Notes: a model not told the origin generated them from the letters alone. A stretch of DNA of 41,697 nucleotides from Cyanobacteria bacterium RU_5_0 (GCA_012033255.1 JAAUSF010000037.1:1-41697), one strand, 5' to 3'. Shown: positions 8,048 to 17,168, counted from the stretch's first letter. A program made the numbers and translations.

Positions 8048-9094
8048 CTAAGGATTTGAGAAAGTATTAATTTCTCCACCGCCAATGTAGGTTCCGGGAG
8101 CCGTTCGCGGAGTTGAGAAGGGGGGTGGTTCAGTTTGAGGAGTCTGAACTTGAACATTTGGACTGTAGAATCCTTGATTCACCTGGGGAGCCGGGGTGGA
8201 AAGATTAACTTGTGGCGGAGCCTGTACTCCTGGTAATGGTTGAGGTTGGATTAGGTTCAGGCTATCACTGTTATCGGAGGAACTTGTGATCGTGGGAGCC
8301 AATACTGGAGGCAGCGTGTAGCCTGTAGTACCGGGTGGAGGAGAGGTACGAGGAATATAAATGGGCTGCGGCACTGTCAGTTCAGGATAGATCTGCTGCG
8401 GCAGTTCAGGTGAATAGGACGGTTGAGGATTCGTCGTAGGTGGCAGCGATTCATTCGTTCCTGGAATAGTGAGCGGTGTTGAATCGGGAGAGAATGATGG
8501 ATCAGGTGTAGTGGAGGCGATCGACTGGCGACTGGATGATAAATTAGCATTGCGATCGAGGGCTGCCTGAAGCGGACTGACTGCCGTTAGGCTACTCGGT
8601 TGGGCTGGATTCGGAGAACTCAGTTCAGGAGGAGTCAAAATCCTGCTCGTTGGCAATAGTCCTTGCACACCAGACAAATCAAGATGTTGTGGCGTATCTT
8701 GCCTAGATGAGACGAAGGGATTGAAGAAGGTAGACGGTTCTGTTGTAGATCCTGTGGAGGACTCTGGTGTCAGCAGAGGCGGCAGCGAAACGGGATCGAT
8801 CGCATTAAGATCATTTGGATTCACCATCGCGTCTAGATTGAACAAGTCTGGCAGGGTGTCCTCTGTCACAGAGAAGGGTGGATCGAGGGGAGTAAATTGG
8901 GACGGGTTGTTGGTTTTCAAGGATGAAGCACTGCTCTCATCTTGAGCAAATTGCTCTAACTGGTTCCAGTATTCAGACAGCAAAAACACGGCAAACAGCA
9001 GAATTGATGCTGCTCCCCAGACCATCGGTCGCCTTAAAACACTCAGTCGTGCCTTGAGATATCGAATTGATGCTGGCAATCTAGAATCTGACAT
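8048..9094 (-). CDS. Pro/Ser/Thr-rich protein with one N-terminal membrane span
   Basis: 348 aa. I do not recognise a family. Seen: a basic N-terminus (residues 1-24), one hydrophobic span (about 27-43, AASILLFAVFLLSEYW), then roughly 300 residues of low-complexity sequence rich in Pro, Ser, Thr, Gln and Asn, ending IGGGEINTFSNP. This predicts a single-pass anchor with a long disordered, probably periplasmic, tail. It follows lptF/G on the same strand after 176 bp that hold a heptamer repeat. By position it could help the Lpt bridge or peptidoglycan passage, but it has no LptC-like beta-jellyroll pattern. Function unknown. Confidence 0.8.
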   Translation of the reverse strand: MSDSRLPASIRYLKARLSVLRRPMVWGAASILLFAVFLLSEYWNQLEQFAQDESSASSLKTNNPSQFTPLDPPFSVTEDTLPDLFNLDAMVNPNDLNAIDPVSLPPLLTPESSTGSTTEPSTFFNPFVSSRQDTPQHLDLSGVQGLLPTSRILTPPELSSPNPAQPSSLTAVSPLQAALDRNANLSSSRQSIASTTPDPSFSPDSTPLTIPGTNESLPPTTNPQPSYSPELPQQIYPELTVPQPIYIPRTSPPPGTTGYTLPPVLAPTITSSSDNSDSLNLIQPQPLPGVQAPPQVNLSTPAPQVNQGFYSPNVQVQTPQTEPPPFSTPRTAPGTYIGGGEINTFSNP

Positions 9095-9171
9095 TGATCA
9101 CATGTCCCCTTCTCTCATTCTAGAGAGGTCTGATGACATAGAACGTGCAACGAGAATGAAGCAGGGGTGAA

Positions 9172-9217
9172 GGGAGGATGGAAGGATAAAGGATGAAGGA
9201 TAAGGGATAAGGGATTG
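9172..9217 (-). repeat. Short tandem repeat, heptamer GGATAAG/GGATGAA
   Basis: About six imperfect heptamers on the plus strand (GGATGGA, GGATAAA, GGATGAA, GGATAAG, GGATAAG). This is the STRR type common between genes of filamentous cyanobacteria. It lies between lptF/G and the Pro-rich gene. Confidence 0.7.
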
Positions 9218-9270
9218 ACAGAAACCTTGGGTTTGAGTGTGCTATTTACCTTATAACCTCACACTTAAAC

Positions 9271-10443
9271 CTATTTTGACGATCGCGCTAATAGCCATCC
9301 TGCAATGCCTAACCCAACGATGTTGGGAAACCAGCCGCCTAGAACCGGGGGAATGAAACCGAGTTGGGCGATCGCTTGACTGACGGATACCAGTACATAA
9401 TAGCCAAAGACAATCAGCAGCGTGATTGCAAATCCGGTCGATCGACCAGAACGCTCTAAACGGCTCCCTAATATAGCCCCAACCAAACCAAACACGAGAC
9501 AGGCAAACGGGAGTGCCACTTTCTGTTGAATGCGGACTTTGAGTTTTTGAATCTTATCTTCACTGCCGCCCTGCTGGAGCAAATCAAGATAGTCCAATGA
9601 CTGAGCTACGTTCATTTCGTTGTAATCCCGCTTTTGGGATGCCAGATCTAATGGTGCCCGTGGTAGTTGAAGTTGCTGACTTTGAAACTTGACAATGTTA
9701 CGAAATGTGCCATCAGCCGATACAACATAAATCGTCCCGTCAAAGAAATCCCAGGTTTTTTGACCACTATTCCAGACGGCTGATTTTGCACTGACGATTT
9801 GGTCAAGTCCTTCTCGTGAAAAATCTAAGACGGTCAGCCCTTTCATCTGGTTGCCATCAAACTCTTTGGCATAAAACAGGCGCGACAGCACTTCCTCGCG
9901 ATCGCCGTCTTCCTCCGCGATCTTTTCAAATTCTTGATAAAGAATGTTTCGCTCCTGAAACGGTGGTTCGTCTTCATCCAAGGCTTCTTGGAGTGTCAGA
10001 GTTGCCTGATAATTGGCTGTCGGAACGACCAGTTCATTGAAAGCGAATGTCAGCCCAGTCACAACCAGACAGAGGGCGATCGCCGGAACAATTAGCCGAT
10101 AAACGCTGACTCCACAGGCTTTTAGAGCCGTCAACTCACTATCACTTGACAGACGACTATAGGTCATCAACGTTGCCAACAGCGCAGAGACAGGGAACGC
10201 ATAAGCGACATATTCAGGAAGCTTGAGGAGCAACACTTTGAAGGCGATCGATAACGGCAACCCAGCATCCGTTACCTGCCGAATTAACTCAAACAACGCG
10301 CCAATGGATACGCCTAGAGACGAAAAAATCCCGACACCAAACAAAAATGGTGGAATTAATTCTACTCCCAAGTAGCGATCCATCACAGACAGCCGCAGTG
10401 ACCAGTCTGAGAAGGGACGAGAAGGCTTTGAGATGGCAGTCAT
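9271..10443 (-). CDS. LptF/LptG-family lipopolysaccharide export permease
   Basis: 390 aa from the ATG at 10443 (a TTG two codons earlier is also in frame). YjgP/YjgQ family membrane part of the ABC exporter that lifts lipopolysaccharide out of the inner membrane. Seen: MDRYLGVELIPPFLFGVGIF as first span, two more spans near residues 60-115 with the conserved LPEYVAYAFPVSALLATLM and the coupling segment SRLSSDSELTALKACGVS, a large periplasmic domain (about 140-290), then three C-terminal spans starting KVALPFACLVFGLVGAILG. Only one permease gene of this family is present here; E. coli needs two (LptF and LptG). It may act as a homodimer or pair with a distant paralogue. Preceded by lptB after about 200 bp of repeat DNA. 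Confidence 0.92.
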   Translation of the reverse strand: MTAISKPSRPFSDWSLRLSVMDRYLGVELIPPFLFGVGIFSSLGVSIGALFELIRQVTDAGLPLSIAFKVLLLKLPEYVAYAFPVSALLATLMTYSRLSSDSELTALKACGVSVYRLIVPAIALCLVVTGLTFAFNELVVPTANYQATLTLQEALDEDEPPFQERNILYQEFEKIAEEDGDREEVLSRLFYAKEFDGNQMKGLTVLDFSREGLDQIVSAKSAVWNSGQKTWDFFDGTIYVVSADGTFRNIVKFQSQQLQLPRAPLDLASQKRDYNEMNVAQSLDYLDLLQQGGSEDKIQKLKVRIQQKVALPFACLVFGLVGAILGSRLERSGRSTGFAITLLIVFGYYVLVSVSQAIAQLGFIPPVLGGWFPNIVGLGIAGWLLARSSK

Positions 10444-10473
10444 GGGCAATTACAGGGTATGAGGGGTTAGAGA

Positions 10474-10512
10474 GAGTTTTGAGTTTTGAGTTTTAAGTTT
10501 TGAGTTTTGATG
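10474..10512 (+). repeat. TTTTGAG tandem heptamers, left arm
   Basis: About five heptamers of GAGTTTT. The inverted form (CTCAAAACT) follows at 10636-10650, so the two arms enclose the MITE-like element at 10516-10628. Confidence 0.7.
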
Positions 10513-10515
10513 TCA

Positions 10516-10628
10516 TTTAGAGGATATTTGAAACGCATCAAGCGTTCTGCATTCGCCTCCTAAACCCCTAACTATTGGAGGCTAGGGAGGCAAATCTGGT
10601 AAGGAATAACACTTCATAAAACATCCTC
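10516..10628. mobile_element. MITE-like element, AGAGGATRTTT ends
   Basis: Starts AGAGGATATTTGAA and ends TTTTATG-AACATCC-like sequence whose reverse complement reads AAGAGGATGTTTTATGAA, so the tips are imperfect inverted repeats. The inside has GCCTCCTAAACCCCTAA and GGAGGCTAGGGAGGC, also found in the element at 32434-32530. No open frame. Confidence 0.55.
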
Positions 10629-10650
10629 TTAAACCTCAAAACTCAAAACT

Positions 10651-11379
10651 TCAAACTTGAAAGCTGTCGCCCAAATAGTATTGACGCACGAGTGGGTTTG
10701 CATATAGCTCTTCGGCACTGCCAGAGGCAAGGATCTGCCCATCGCGCATGATGTAGGCTCGATCGATGATTGCCAGGGTTTCTCGGACGTTGTGGTCGGT
10801 GATCAAGATTCCCATTTGGCGATCGCGCAATTGAGCAATAATATCCTGAATTTCAGCAACGGCGATCGGGTCGATGCCTGCAAATGGCTCATCCAAAAAC
10901 AAGAATTTCGGTCCGTTGGGTCCAGCCGCGAGTGCCCTGGCAATTTCGGTTCGACGCCGTTCTCCACCGGAAATGCGGCTTCCTAGAGTAGATGCTACTT
11001 TCTCCAGGTGAAATTCTTTCAAGAGTTTGCGTAATCGTTCCGGGTGTTCGTGATTAGGAACATGGGTCTGCTGAAGGACGAGCAGGATATTATCTCGGAC
11101 GCTCAAATTACGAAAAATGCTGGGTTCTTGAGCGAGGTAGCCAATTCCTAAACGGGCACGCTCAAAGATGGGCAGAGCCGTAATATCGCGATCGTCTAAC
11201 CAGACCTTGCCTTGATCCGGTTTTTCCAGCCCAGTCGCAATGTAGAACGTAGTTGTCTTGCCTGCGCCATTGGGTCCCAGCAGCCCAACCACTTCTCCTC
11301 TGGAAACCGAGAGGTAGACGCGATTGACCACAGTGCGCCTGCCATAGGATTTATGAATATTCTCCAGCACAATTTTCAA
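10651..11379 (-). CDS. lptB: Lipopolysaccharide export ATPase LptB
   Basis: 242 aa. Cytoplasmic ABC ATPase powering LptB2FG. Seen: Walker A GPNGAGKTT, Q-loop YLAQEPSIFRNLSV, signature SGGERRRTEIARAL, Walker B FLFLDEPFAGIDP, H-loop ITDHN. The signature ISGGERRR and length match LptB (older name YhbG) and not branched-chain amino-acid ATPases. The start is a TTG at 11379: the family begins MKIVLENIHKSYG, no ATG fits, and GAGAG lies about six bases upstream. Lies 103 bp after lptA. Confidence 0.95.
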   Translation of the reverse strand: MKIVLENIHKSYGRRTVVNRVYLSVSRGEVVGLLGPNGAGKTTTFYIATGLEKPDQGKVWLDDRDITALPIFERARLGIGYLAQEPSIFRNLSVRDNILLVLQQTHVPNHEHPERLRKLLKEFHLEKVASTLGSRISGGERRRTEIARALAAGPNGPKFLFLDEPFAGIDPIAVAEIQDIIAQLRDRQMGILITDHNVRETLAIIDRAYIMRDGQILASGSAEELYANPLVRQYYLGDSFQV

Positions 11380-11482
11380 GGTTCGCTCTCACGGGTGCCG
11401 GTATCAGGTGGAATCGGTGTAAATTGTATCAGAGACAGTTCCATTTCAAACTAAGCCTACTCGCCGAGTCTGCTAGAGTCTA

Positions 11483-12001
11483 CTAAGGACTAATGGGGGT
11501 TTTAAACTCCGGTTTGGGGTTATAAGGAGTTTGCTCTGTCGTCGGAATGGAAGCCGGAGATGGCTGTGGATCTTGGACGATGTAAATGGACTCAACTTGT
11601 TGCCCCGTATCCGGAAGCGCAACGAATCGCCCTTCATCGATCAAATAAGTCACTACTTCTCCTCGCAAACTATTTCCCTCTTGCAAGATAAACACATCGC
11701 CAGTCAGGACAATTCGCCGTTCACGAGTGTAGTATTGAGCCTGCACCGATGTTGCCTGAATCTGTCGGGCTGGATAGTTAATCTGCACGTTGCCACGGGC
11801 TGTAATCACGCCAGTGACCGAGTTTGCTTCCTGAACATCCGCCCGCAAGGTAATCGCTTGTCCACTGTCGGTGACTTGAGCCAATGCCGACTCTGGAGCA
11901 GTGGCAGGAGCGATCGCGCCTACCAGCACAGACACAGAAAAGACTGTCAATCCGAGGCGTCGGAATCGAGTGAGGTGAGGCGATTGGGAAACAGACATCA
12001 T
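11483..12001 (-). CDS. lptA: LptA/OstA-type periplasmic lipopolysaccharide carrier
   Basis: 172 aa, with two consecutive ATG codons as possible starts. Periplasmic bridge protein of lipopolysaccharide transport. Seen: an N-terminal signal peptide (basic residues, hydrophobic LGLTVFSVSVLVGAIAPATA, then ALA-Q cleavage near residue 41) and an OstA beta-jellyroll domain with ITLRADVQEANSVTGVITAR, GNVQINYPARQIQATSVQAQY and RRIVLTGDVFILQEGNSLRG. The Pro-rich C-terminus (YNPKPEFKTPISP) is unusual and short. First gene of lptA-lptB-lptF/G order on this strand. No lptC-like gene is adjacent. Confidence 0.88.
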   Translation of the reverse strand: MMSVSQSPHLTRFRRLGLTVFSVSVLVGAIAPATAPESALAQVTDSGQAITLRADVQEANSVTGVITARGNVQINYPARQIQATSVQAQYYTRERRIVLTGDVFILQEGNSLRGEVVTYLIDEGRFVALPDTGQQVESIYIVQDPQPSPASIPTTEQTPYNPKPEFKTPISP

Positions 12002-12227
12002 AGATTCAAATCTCTAGCTTTCTAACGGTTGAGGAGTTCGTTTAAATATACAGACAAGGAGAATAGCTGGATGAAGTTTACCCACTTCTCTAAGACGCCA
12101 ATTCTCCCGCTTAAGTTTCTAAACTTAGGTTTCAAATAATGGATGTTAAATGCAGCACAATTTAAGTTTTTTTATCGTGACACAGGTTCTATCTCAGTGT
12201 CTACCTCGAATCTAAGCAAATTCAGGC

Positions 12228-12647
12228 TTATGATACAGTGACTTTGGCGATCGATGGCAGTTTTATTTCCATTGCCTCTGTAAAATTGCCCTGCACCTGC
12301 GCTGCTAACTCCTTAATCTGCTCAGGTTGAGCTTGCTGGAGGGTGGCTAAAAGCTCTGCACTCTGGCTGATTAAACTGACAACATCAACCTCAGCATAGT
12401 CAGGTAGATACCGTCGCAACCGATTAATTCCCTCTCCTAGCAAAATCATCGCTCCCCGCGCATTTTCATTACTCAGGTGATAAAGCGCCACAGCAATTTG
12501 CAAAATGCCCTGATAGAAGGTTCTCTGAGGCTCGGTTGCCTCCATCCAAATTGCCTCTAAGGTGTCATGACAGGCATAAAACTGTCCCTGGTTGAATTCC
12601 TCAACGCCTTGCCAAAACTCGGCTGCAACTTCATCCATATCCAGCAT
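12228..12647 (-). CDS. DUF309 domain protein
   Basis: 139 aa, all-helical. Carries the DUF309 hallmark FNQGQFYACHDTLEAIWMEA (about residues 18-37), and the second helix pair RTFYQGILQIAVALYHL followed by NARGAMILLGEGINRLRRY. The His, Asp and Glu of HDxxE look like a possible metal site. Biochemical function is not established. Starts 26 bp after the DUF58 gene on the same strand, so the two are probably co-transcribed. Confidence 0.9.
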   Translation of the reverse strand: MLDMDEVAAEFWQGVEEFNQGQFYACHDTLEAIWMEATEPQRTFYQGILQIAVALYHLSNENARGAMILLGEGINRLRRYLPDYAEVDVVSLISQSAELLATLQQAQPEQIKELAAQVQGNFTEAMEIKLPSIAKVTVS

Positions 12648-12673
12648 TGTTATCTATAGTTTATCTAGATTCG

Positions 12674-13843
12674 TCAGTATACTTCTGTAAGCGATTGGAG
12701 TTGCAGTTGCAAAGGGTGATCCGGTTGGATAAATAAACCAGGATAGTTGGAATTTGGCACGGTGTTCGCAGACGATCGACCAGAGGCAGAGGCAGGTTGG
12801 AGCCATAGGAGCCAACGACTGCCTTGAGGAAAGGTGTGAATGCTCTCAGGATTTTGAGTCAGCCAGAGCAAGGGAAGTTCGGGGAGACGGGGAGACAGTG
12901 ATTCTTCTCCAAACTGAGTCTCAGCCAGAGTCTCAAGGACAAGACGATCGCCCCTCACTGCTCCTGTTCTGGCTGTCCATAGGCTCACTCGTAATGAATG
13001 ACGAAGCGCATAAAAGTAGAGCGAAGCGGCAGCTACCACGGCTTGCTCAAAATTATCTGATTCCCACGTTGCCGCACTGTCCAAACTGACGACTAACTCT
13101 TGTCCACCTGAGTAAGTTTCTAACTCTCGCACTCGCAGTTCGCCATATCGGGCACTCGTCCGCCAGTGAACCAACCGAATTGAGTCTCCCCACCGATAAG
13201 GGCGCAAGGTGCGCGTCAAGCCTTCTGTGGCTGCATGAGATTGAGAGTGACTCAAGACCTGAGTGTTGACATCCTGCCCCATTTCATCCACTAACGGACA
13301 TTGGCTCAAGGGCAACACAGTTGGATAAACCACCGCCATCGCTTTGACCGCTTGACTTCGCCGACACCAAAACAGTCCGAGTGGGGATGCTGTTCTGAGG
13401 AATACTGTATGCCAACGATAAATCCCCCGTCGATCGCCCAATTGCTGATAGACCCAACGATAGGTTTCATGCGGAGAAATCACCTCGATCGATCGTTTCA
13501 CAGGTGAACTCAACTCAGCAGGCAATCGATCCTGTACCTCAAGTAACGTCTTCACCTGACTCGTCTGATTCTCCAGCATCACCCTGATCGTAATGGATTC
13601 ACCCACGCTAATTGGGGCGATCGGCTGCCGATGGATCTGGATTCCCCGGAGCGATCGGTCTGGCAGGATAGCGGCAACCACTAACAGCGCCAATATCACT
13701 CCACTAATTACATACAACCACCCTGCCATTGTGTTTGTGGCGGCTCCGAAGAAGAAGATTGCCAATCCGCCCATCAGCCACCCACTGTAGGCTGGCGTTA
13801 CCCAGTGTGTTTCAAGCCAGTCCGTAAAACGATGATGCAGCAT
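12674..13843 (-). CDS. DUF58 domain membrane protein
   Basis: 389 aa. Two hydrophobic spans near the N-terminus (about 22-40 and 42-60), then a beta-rich region and the DUF58 signature: TRTLRPYRWGDSIRLVHWRTSARYGEL (written here as two parts, TRTLRPYRWGD and SIRLVHWRTSARYGEL) followed by RVREL and the vWA-like ELVVSLDSAATWE. DUF58 proteins usually sit beside MoxR ATPases and transglutaminase-like genes, none of which are present here, so it may act alone. Function unknown; envelope-associated by topology. First gene of the minus-strand run that leads to lpt. Confidence 0.9.
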   Translation of the reverse strand: MLHHRFTDWLETHWVTPAYSGWLMGGLAIFFFGAATNTMAGWLYVISGVILALLVVAAILPDRSLRGIQIHRQPIAPISVGESITIRVMLENQTSQVKTLLEVQDRLPAELSSPVKRSIEVISPHETYRWVYQQLGDRRGIYRWHTVFLRTASPLGLFWCRRSQAVKAMAVVYPTVLPLSQCPLVDEMGQDVNTQVLSHSQSHAATEGLTRTLRPYRWGDSIRLVHWRTSARYGELRVRELETYSGGQELVVSLDSAATWESDNFEQAVVAAASLYFYALRHSLRVSLWTARTGAVRGDRLVLETLAETQFGEESLSPRLPELPLLWLTQNPESIHTFPQGSRWLLWLQPASASGRSSANTVPNSNYPGLFIQPDHPLQLQLQSLTEVY

Positions 13844-14124
13844 TTCGTAGGGGCGAACGGCAGTTCACCCTCATAGCGAGTGTATCTATCAATCTGTTCC
13901 ACTTTGAGTCTGCTTAAATGGACGGGCAAGATGCTCATCCCGCAATAAGTAGACGGGCAAGATGCCCATCTCACAAGGATACTGAGGATTGGTACGTGCA
14001 AATTGAATAGGGTTCAGCTTAGTAAGAATTTGTTGCACAAGATTTACCTCCTCTTTTCTCTATCCCGACTCCTGACCAGGCAAGCGAGTTATAATCTTTT
14101 CGGAACAATACGTAAACTTTCTTT
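13844..14124. repeat. Divergent gap with two copies of the GGCAAGATGCYCATC module
   Basis: The region between the DUF58 gene (-) and the small conserved gene (+). GACGGGCAAGATGCTCATC at 13921-13939 recurs as GACGGGCAAGATGCCCATC at 13952-13970: a direct repeat and part of the R family. GGGGCGAACGGCAGTTCACC at 13850-13869 matches another dispersed piece at 22614. No gene seen. Confidence 0.6.
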
Positions 14125-14451
14125 ATGAGTAATCCTTTAGTTCACGCATTTTTTGTGGGTCGAGCGTTTGCGGAGGCGATCGGAGAACAGATGGAGAGTG
14201 CTGTGACGACGGCATTTAGTGAACTTGGCAGGTTTGATGCGGAACAACGGGAGTGGCTGCGACAGTTCACTGAGCAAGTTTTAGAACGGGCTAAACGAGC
14301 CGAAGAGATGGCCATGCAGGATCGTCCAGCAGGTGCAACTGGATTCTCAACTGACTCTCAGACCGATCTGCAAGCCATGATTGATGATTTGCGGGCAGAA
14401 ACGGCTCAACTGAGAGCAGAACTATTGCGATACCGGAATCGCTCTTTGTAG
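14125..14451 (+). CDS. Small conserved cyanobacterial helical protein (DUF6825-like)
   Basis: 108 aa. Conserved pattern MSNPLVHAFFVGRAFAEAI, then ELGRFDAEQREWLRQFTEQV and ERAKRAEE, closing with a short coiled-coil (IDDLRAETAQLRAELLRYR, 88-106). I connect it from memory to a cyanobacterial and plastid family called DUF6825; function unknown, perhaps thylakoid-associated. No clear Shine-Dalgarno. It leads a plus-strand run with the ABC1 and PP2C genes. Confidence 0.85.
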   Translation: MSNPLVHAFFVGRAFAEAIGEQMESAVTTAFSELGRFDAEQREWLRQFTEQVLERAKRAEEMAMQDRPAGATGFSTDSQTDLQAMIDDLRAETAQLRAELLRYRNRSL

Positions 14452-14515
14452 TCCCTCCGCCAGAGGCTAAGTCGCGCTAAATTTAGTTAACCTTAATATT
14501 TTATAAAGCGATCGA

Positions 14516-16363
14516 GTGGTTGTTATTTCTGATGACCTTACCCCATTATCTGATTTAGAACCGAGTCAGGTGATGTTGACCGATCATCCTCGCAACCCAG
14601 AAGGGATGAGTGATCCAGAGTTTATTATGGATGATGATACGCAAGTAGTTCCTCAAAAGTGGGAGCGATCGACGCCGTACAGTAGCAAAGCCTATCGCTG
14701 GAGCCGTGAAAACTACTCGAAACAGCGCCGCTCTATTGATATTTGGGCATTTGTCTTAAAATTGCTGACGGCTCAGTGGGCATACAAGAAATCTTGGACA
14801 TATCCAGGCGGCATGACTGACGAAGCTAAGGCAAAACGCCGTCGGGCGCTAGCCATCTGGGTTCGAGAGACATTGCTAGATTTGGGTCCCACGTTCATCA
14901 AAGTGGGGCAAATGTTTTCAACACGAGCTGATCTGTTTCCGTCAGAATTTGTTGAAGAATTGTCTAAACTGCAAGACAAGGTTCCAGCATTCAGCTATGA
15001 GCAGGTTGAAACGATTATCCGCCAGGATTTCGGCAGGACAGTTCCCGAACTCTATCGCAGTTTTGACCCAATCCCGATCGCCGCCGCTAGCCTTGGTCAG
15101 GTGCATCGCGCTCAGCTTCACTCTGGTGAAGAGGTAGTGGTCAAAGTCCAGCGACCTGGATTGAAAAAGCTATTTACGATCGACCTTGCCATCCTTAAGG
15201 GGATTGCTCGCTATTTTCAACGGCATCCTGATTGGGGGCGAGGACGCGATTGGATAGGCATTTACGAAGAATGCTGCCGGATTCTCTGGGAAGAAATTGA
15301 ATATTTGAACGAAGGGCGCAATGCTGATACGTTCCGCCGCAATTTCCGTCAAGAGAATTGGGTCAACGTTCCACGGGTGTATTGGCGTTACAGTTCACCA
15401 CGGGCGCTAACGCTAGAGTATATGCCAGGAATCAAAATCAGCCACTACGAAGCGCTAGAAGCCGCCGGACTCGATCGCAAAATCATTGCCCAACTAGGAG
15501 CCAGAGCCTATCTACAACAGCTTCTTAATGATGGCTTCTTCCATGCTGACCCTCACCCTGGCAATATTGCAGTTAGCCCAGAAGGGTCGCTCATCTTCTA
15601 TGACTTTGGCATGATGGGGCGAGTCAATCCAATTACTCGCGAGAAACTAATGGATACTTTCTTCGGGATTGCCCAGAAAGATTCTGAGCGCGTCGTGAAT
15701 TCTCTAGTTGCGTTGGGGGCATTGGCACCCGCAGAAGATATGGGACCAGTACGGCGATCGATCCAATATATGTTGGATCATTTTATGGATCAACCCTTTG
15801 AGACCCAATCTGTTGCAACGATCAGCGATGATCTGTATGAAATCGCCTACGACCAACCGTTTCGGTTTCCCGCTACATTTACTTTTGTAATGCGGGCATT
15901 TTCAACCTTGGAAGGGGTTGGCAAAGGACTTGACCCAGACTTTAACTTCATGGAGGTTGCAAAACCATTTGCAATGGAGCTTATGACAAACGGAAATGGC
16001 AAAAATTCTAACGGACTATCAGATGGGCTGTTGAGTGAGTTGGGGCGGCAAGCCGCGCAAGTGAGCAGTACAGCGTTGGGGTTGCCTCGTCGGATTGAGG
16101 ACACATTGGATAAGCTAGATCGAGGGGATTTGCGAATCCGAGTTCGGTCGATCGAAACCGATCGCATCCTCCGCCGCATGAGTGGCGTTAATATGGGGAC
16201 TAATTACACCATCCTCATTGCCACGTTCACTCTATCCGCCACGGTTTTGCTGGTCAATCAGCAAATTTGGTTAGCTGCTGTTGCCGCCATCATCGCCGCC
16301 GTTGCCGCGATCGCCTTGATCCGTCTCTTGCTTCGTCTTGATCGGTTCGATCGGATGTTTTAA
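14516..16363 (+). CDS. ABC1/UbiB-family atypical kinase
   Basis: 615 aa from a GTG at 14516; an ATG at 14573 with CAGG just before it is an equally good start and would remove 19 poorly conserved residues. UbiB/ADCK-like proteins support prenylquinone (plastoquinone, tocopherol) metabolism in cyanobacteria and plastids. Seen: KxGQ motif in FIKVGQMFSTRADLFP (129-132), Ala-rich loop AAASLGQVH (189-197), nucleotide Lys in VVVKVQRPG (K210), HADPHPGNI with catalytic Asp, and metal-binding DFG in YDFGMMG. Two hydrophobic spans close the protein (about 565-605). All family residues are present. Followed after 45 bp by a PP2C phosphatase. Confidence 0.93.
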   Translation: MVVISDDLTPLSDLEPSQVMLTDHPRNPEGMSDPEFIMDDDTQVVPQKWERSTPYSSKAYRWSRENYSKQRRSIDIWAFVLKLLTAQWAYKKSWTYPGGMTDEAKAKRRRALAIWVRETLLDLGPTFIKVGQMFSTRADLFPSEFVEELSKLQDKVPAFSYEQVETIIRQDFGRTVPELYRSFDPIPIAAASLGQVHRAQLHSGEEVVVKVQRPGLKKLFTIDLAILKGIARYFQRHPDWGRGRDWIGIYEECCRILWEEIEYLNEGRNADTFRRNFRQENWVNVPRVYWRYSSPRALTLEYMPGIKISHYEALEAAGLDRKIIAQLGARAYLQQLLNDGFFHADPHPGNIAVSPEGSLIFYDFGMMGRVNPITREKLMDTFFGIAQKDSERVVNSLVALGALAPAEDMGPVRRSIQYMLDHFMDQPFETQSVATISDDLYEIAYDQPFRFPATFTFVMRAFSTLEGVGKGLDPDFNFMEVAKPFAMELMTNGNGKNSNGLSDGLLSELGRQAAQVSSTALGLPRRIEDTLDKLDRGDLRIRVRSIETDRILRRMSGVNMGTNYTILIATFTLSATVLLVNQQIWLAAVAAIIAAVAAIALIRLLLRLDRFDRMF

Positions 16364-16408
16364 GCTAATGCCCAATCTCACTCCGTCTCCGATGCTACTG
16401 GTTACGCC

Positions 16409-17161
16409 ATGAAACGATTCTTCACGGGTCTGACTGACCCGGGACTTCTTCGCTCTGTGAATCAGGATGACTACTATATCGATCCACACGGTCGATTCTT
16501 TGTAGTGGCGGATGGTATGGGCGGACATGCCGGAGGACAGGAGGCAAGTCGGATCGCAACTCAAGCCATTCAGAGCCACCTGAATGAACACTGGGATTCG
16601 CTTGAACCGTCCAAAGCGTTGCTAGAGAAAGCATTTCTGAAAGCGAATCAAGCCATTCTTCAGGATCAGACGAAACATCCAGAGCGATCGGACATGGGGA
16701 CAACGGCAGTAACAATGTTGCTACGGCAGGATCAACCCTGGTGCGCCCATATTGGCGATTCTCGCCTTTATCGGTTACGAGGGGCAAAGCTTCAGCAGAT
16801 TACGGAAGACCATACCTGGGTCGCACGAGCTATGCGGTTAGGCGATATTACGCCTGATCAAGCCCGAATCCACCCTTGGCGTCATATTCTATCCAAATGC
16901 CTAGGACGGGAAGACTTGCGGCAGGTCGATGTGCAACAGTTTGATCTTCAGCCCAACGATCGCCTTCTCCTCTGTAGCGATGGTTTAACGGAGGAACTCT
17001 CGGATGGCATCATCGCGACTCATCTCAAGACTATTCGTGCCTGCGATCGGGCGGCTCTTGCTTTGGTGAATGCTGCTAAAGACAAAGGCGGACGCGACAA
17101 CATTACTGTGGTGATTGTTGCATTTGATGACGGAAGTGACGAACCAACCGCCGCCTGGTAA
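16409..17161 (+). CDS. PP2C-family Ser/Thr protein phosphatase
   Basis: 250 aa. Metal-dependent (Mn/Mg) protein phosphatase, soluble, no extra domain. Seen: RSVNQDDYYID with metal ligand D20, FVVADGMGGHAGG (D35 and G36), GTTAV, AHIGDSRLYR, LLLCSDGLTEEL, and GGRDNITVVIV with the last metal Asp. All core motifs are intact, so active. It follows the ABC1 kinase gene by 45 bp; a kinase/phosphatase pairing is tempting but ABC1 proteins are not established protein kinases. No clear Shine-Dalgarno. A 25-bp piece of its 3' end is duplicated just downstream (17169-17193). Confidence 0.95.
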   Translation: MKRFFTGLTDPGLLRSVNQDDYYIDPHGRFFVVADGMGGHAGGQEASRIATQAIQSHLNEHWDSLEPSKALLEKAFLKANQAILQDQTKHPERSDMGTTAVTMLLRQDQPWCAHIGDSRLYRLRGAKLQQITEDHTWVARAMRLGDITPDQARIHPWRHILSKCLGREDLRQVDVQQFDLQPNDRLLLCSDGLTEELSDGIIATHLKTIRACDRAALALVNAAKDKGGRDNITVVIVAFDDGSDEPTAAW

Positions 17162-17168
17162 CGATTTT

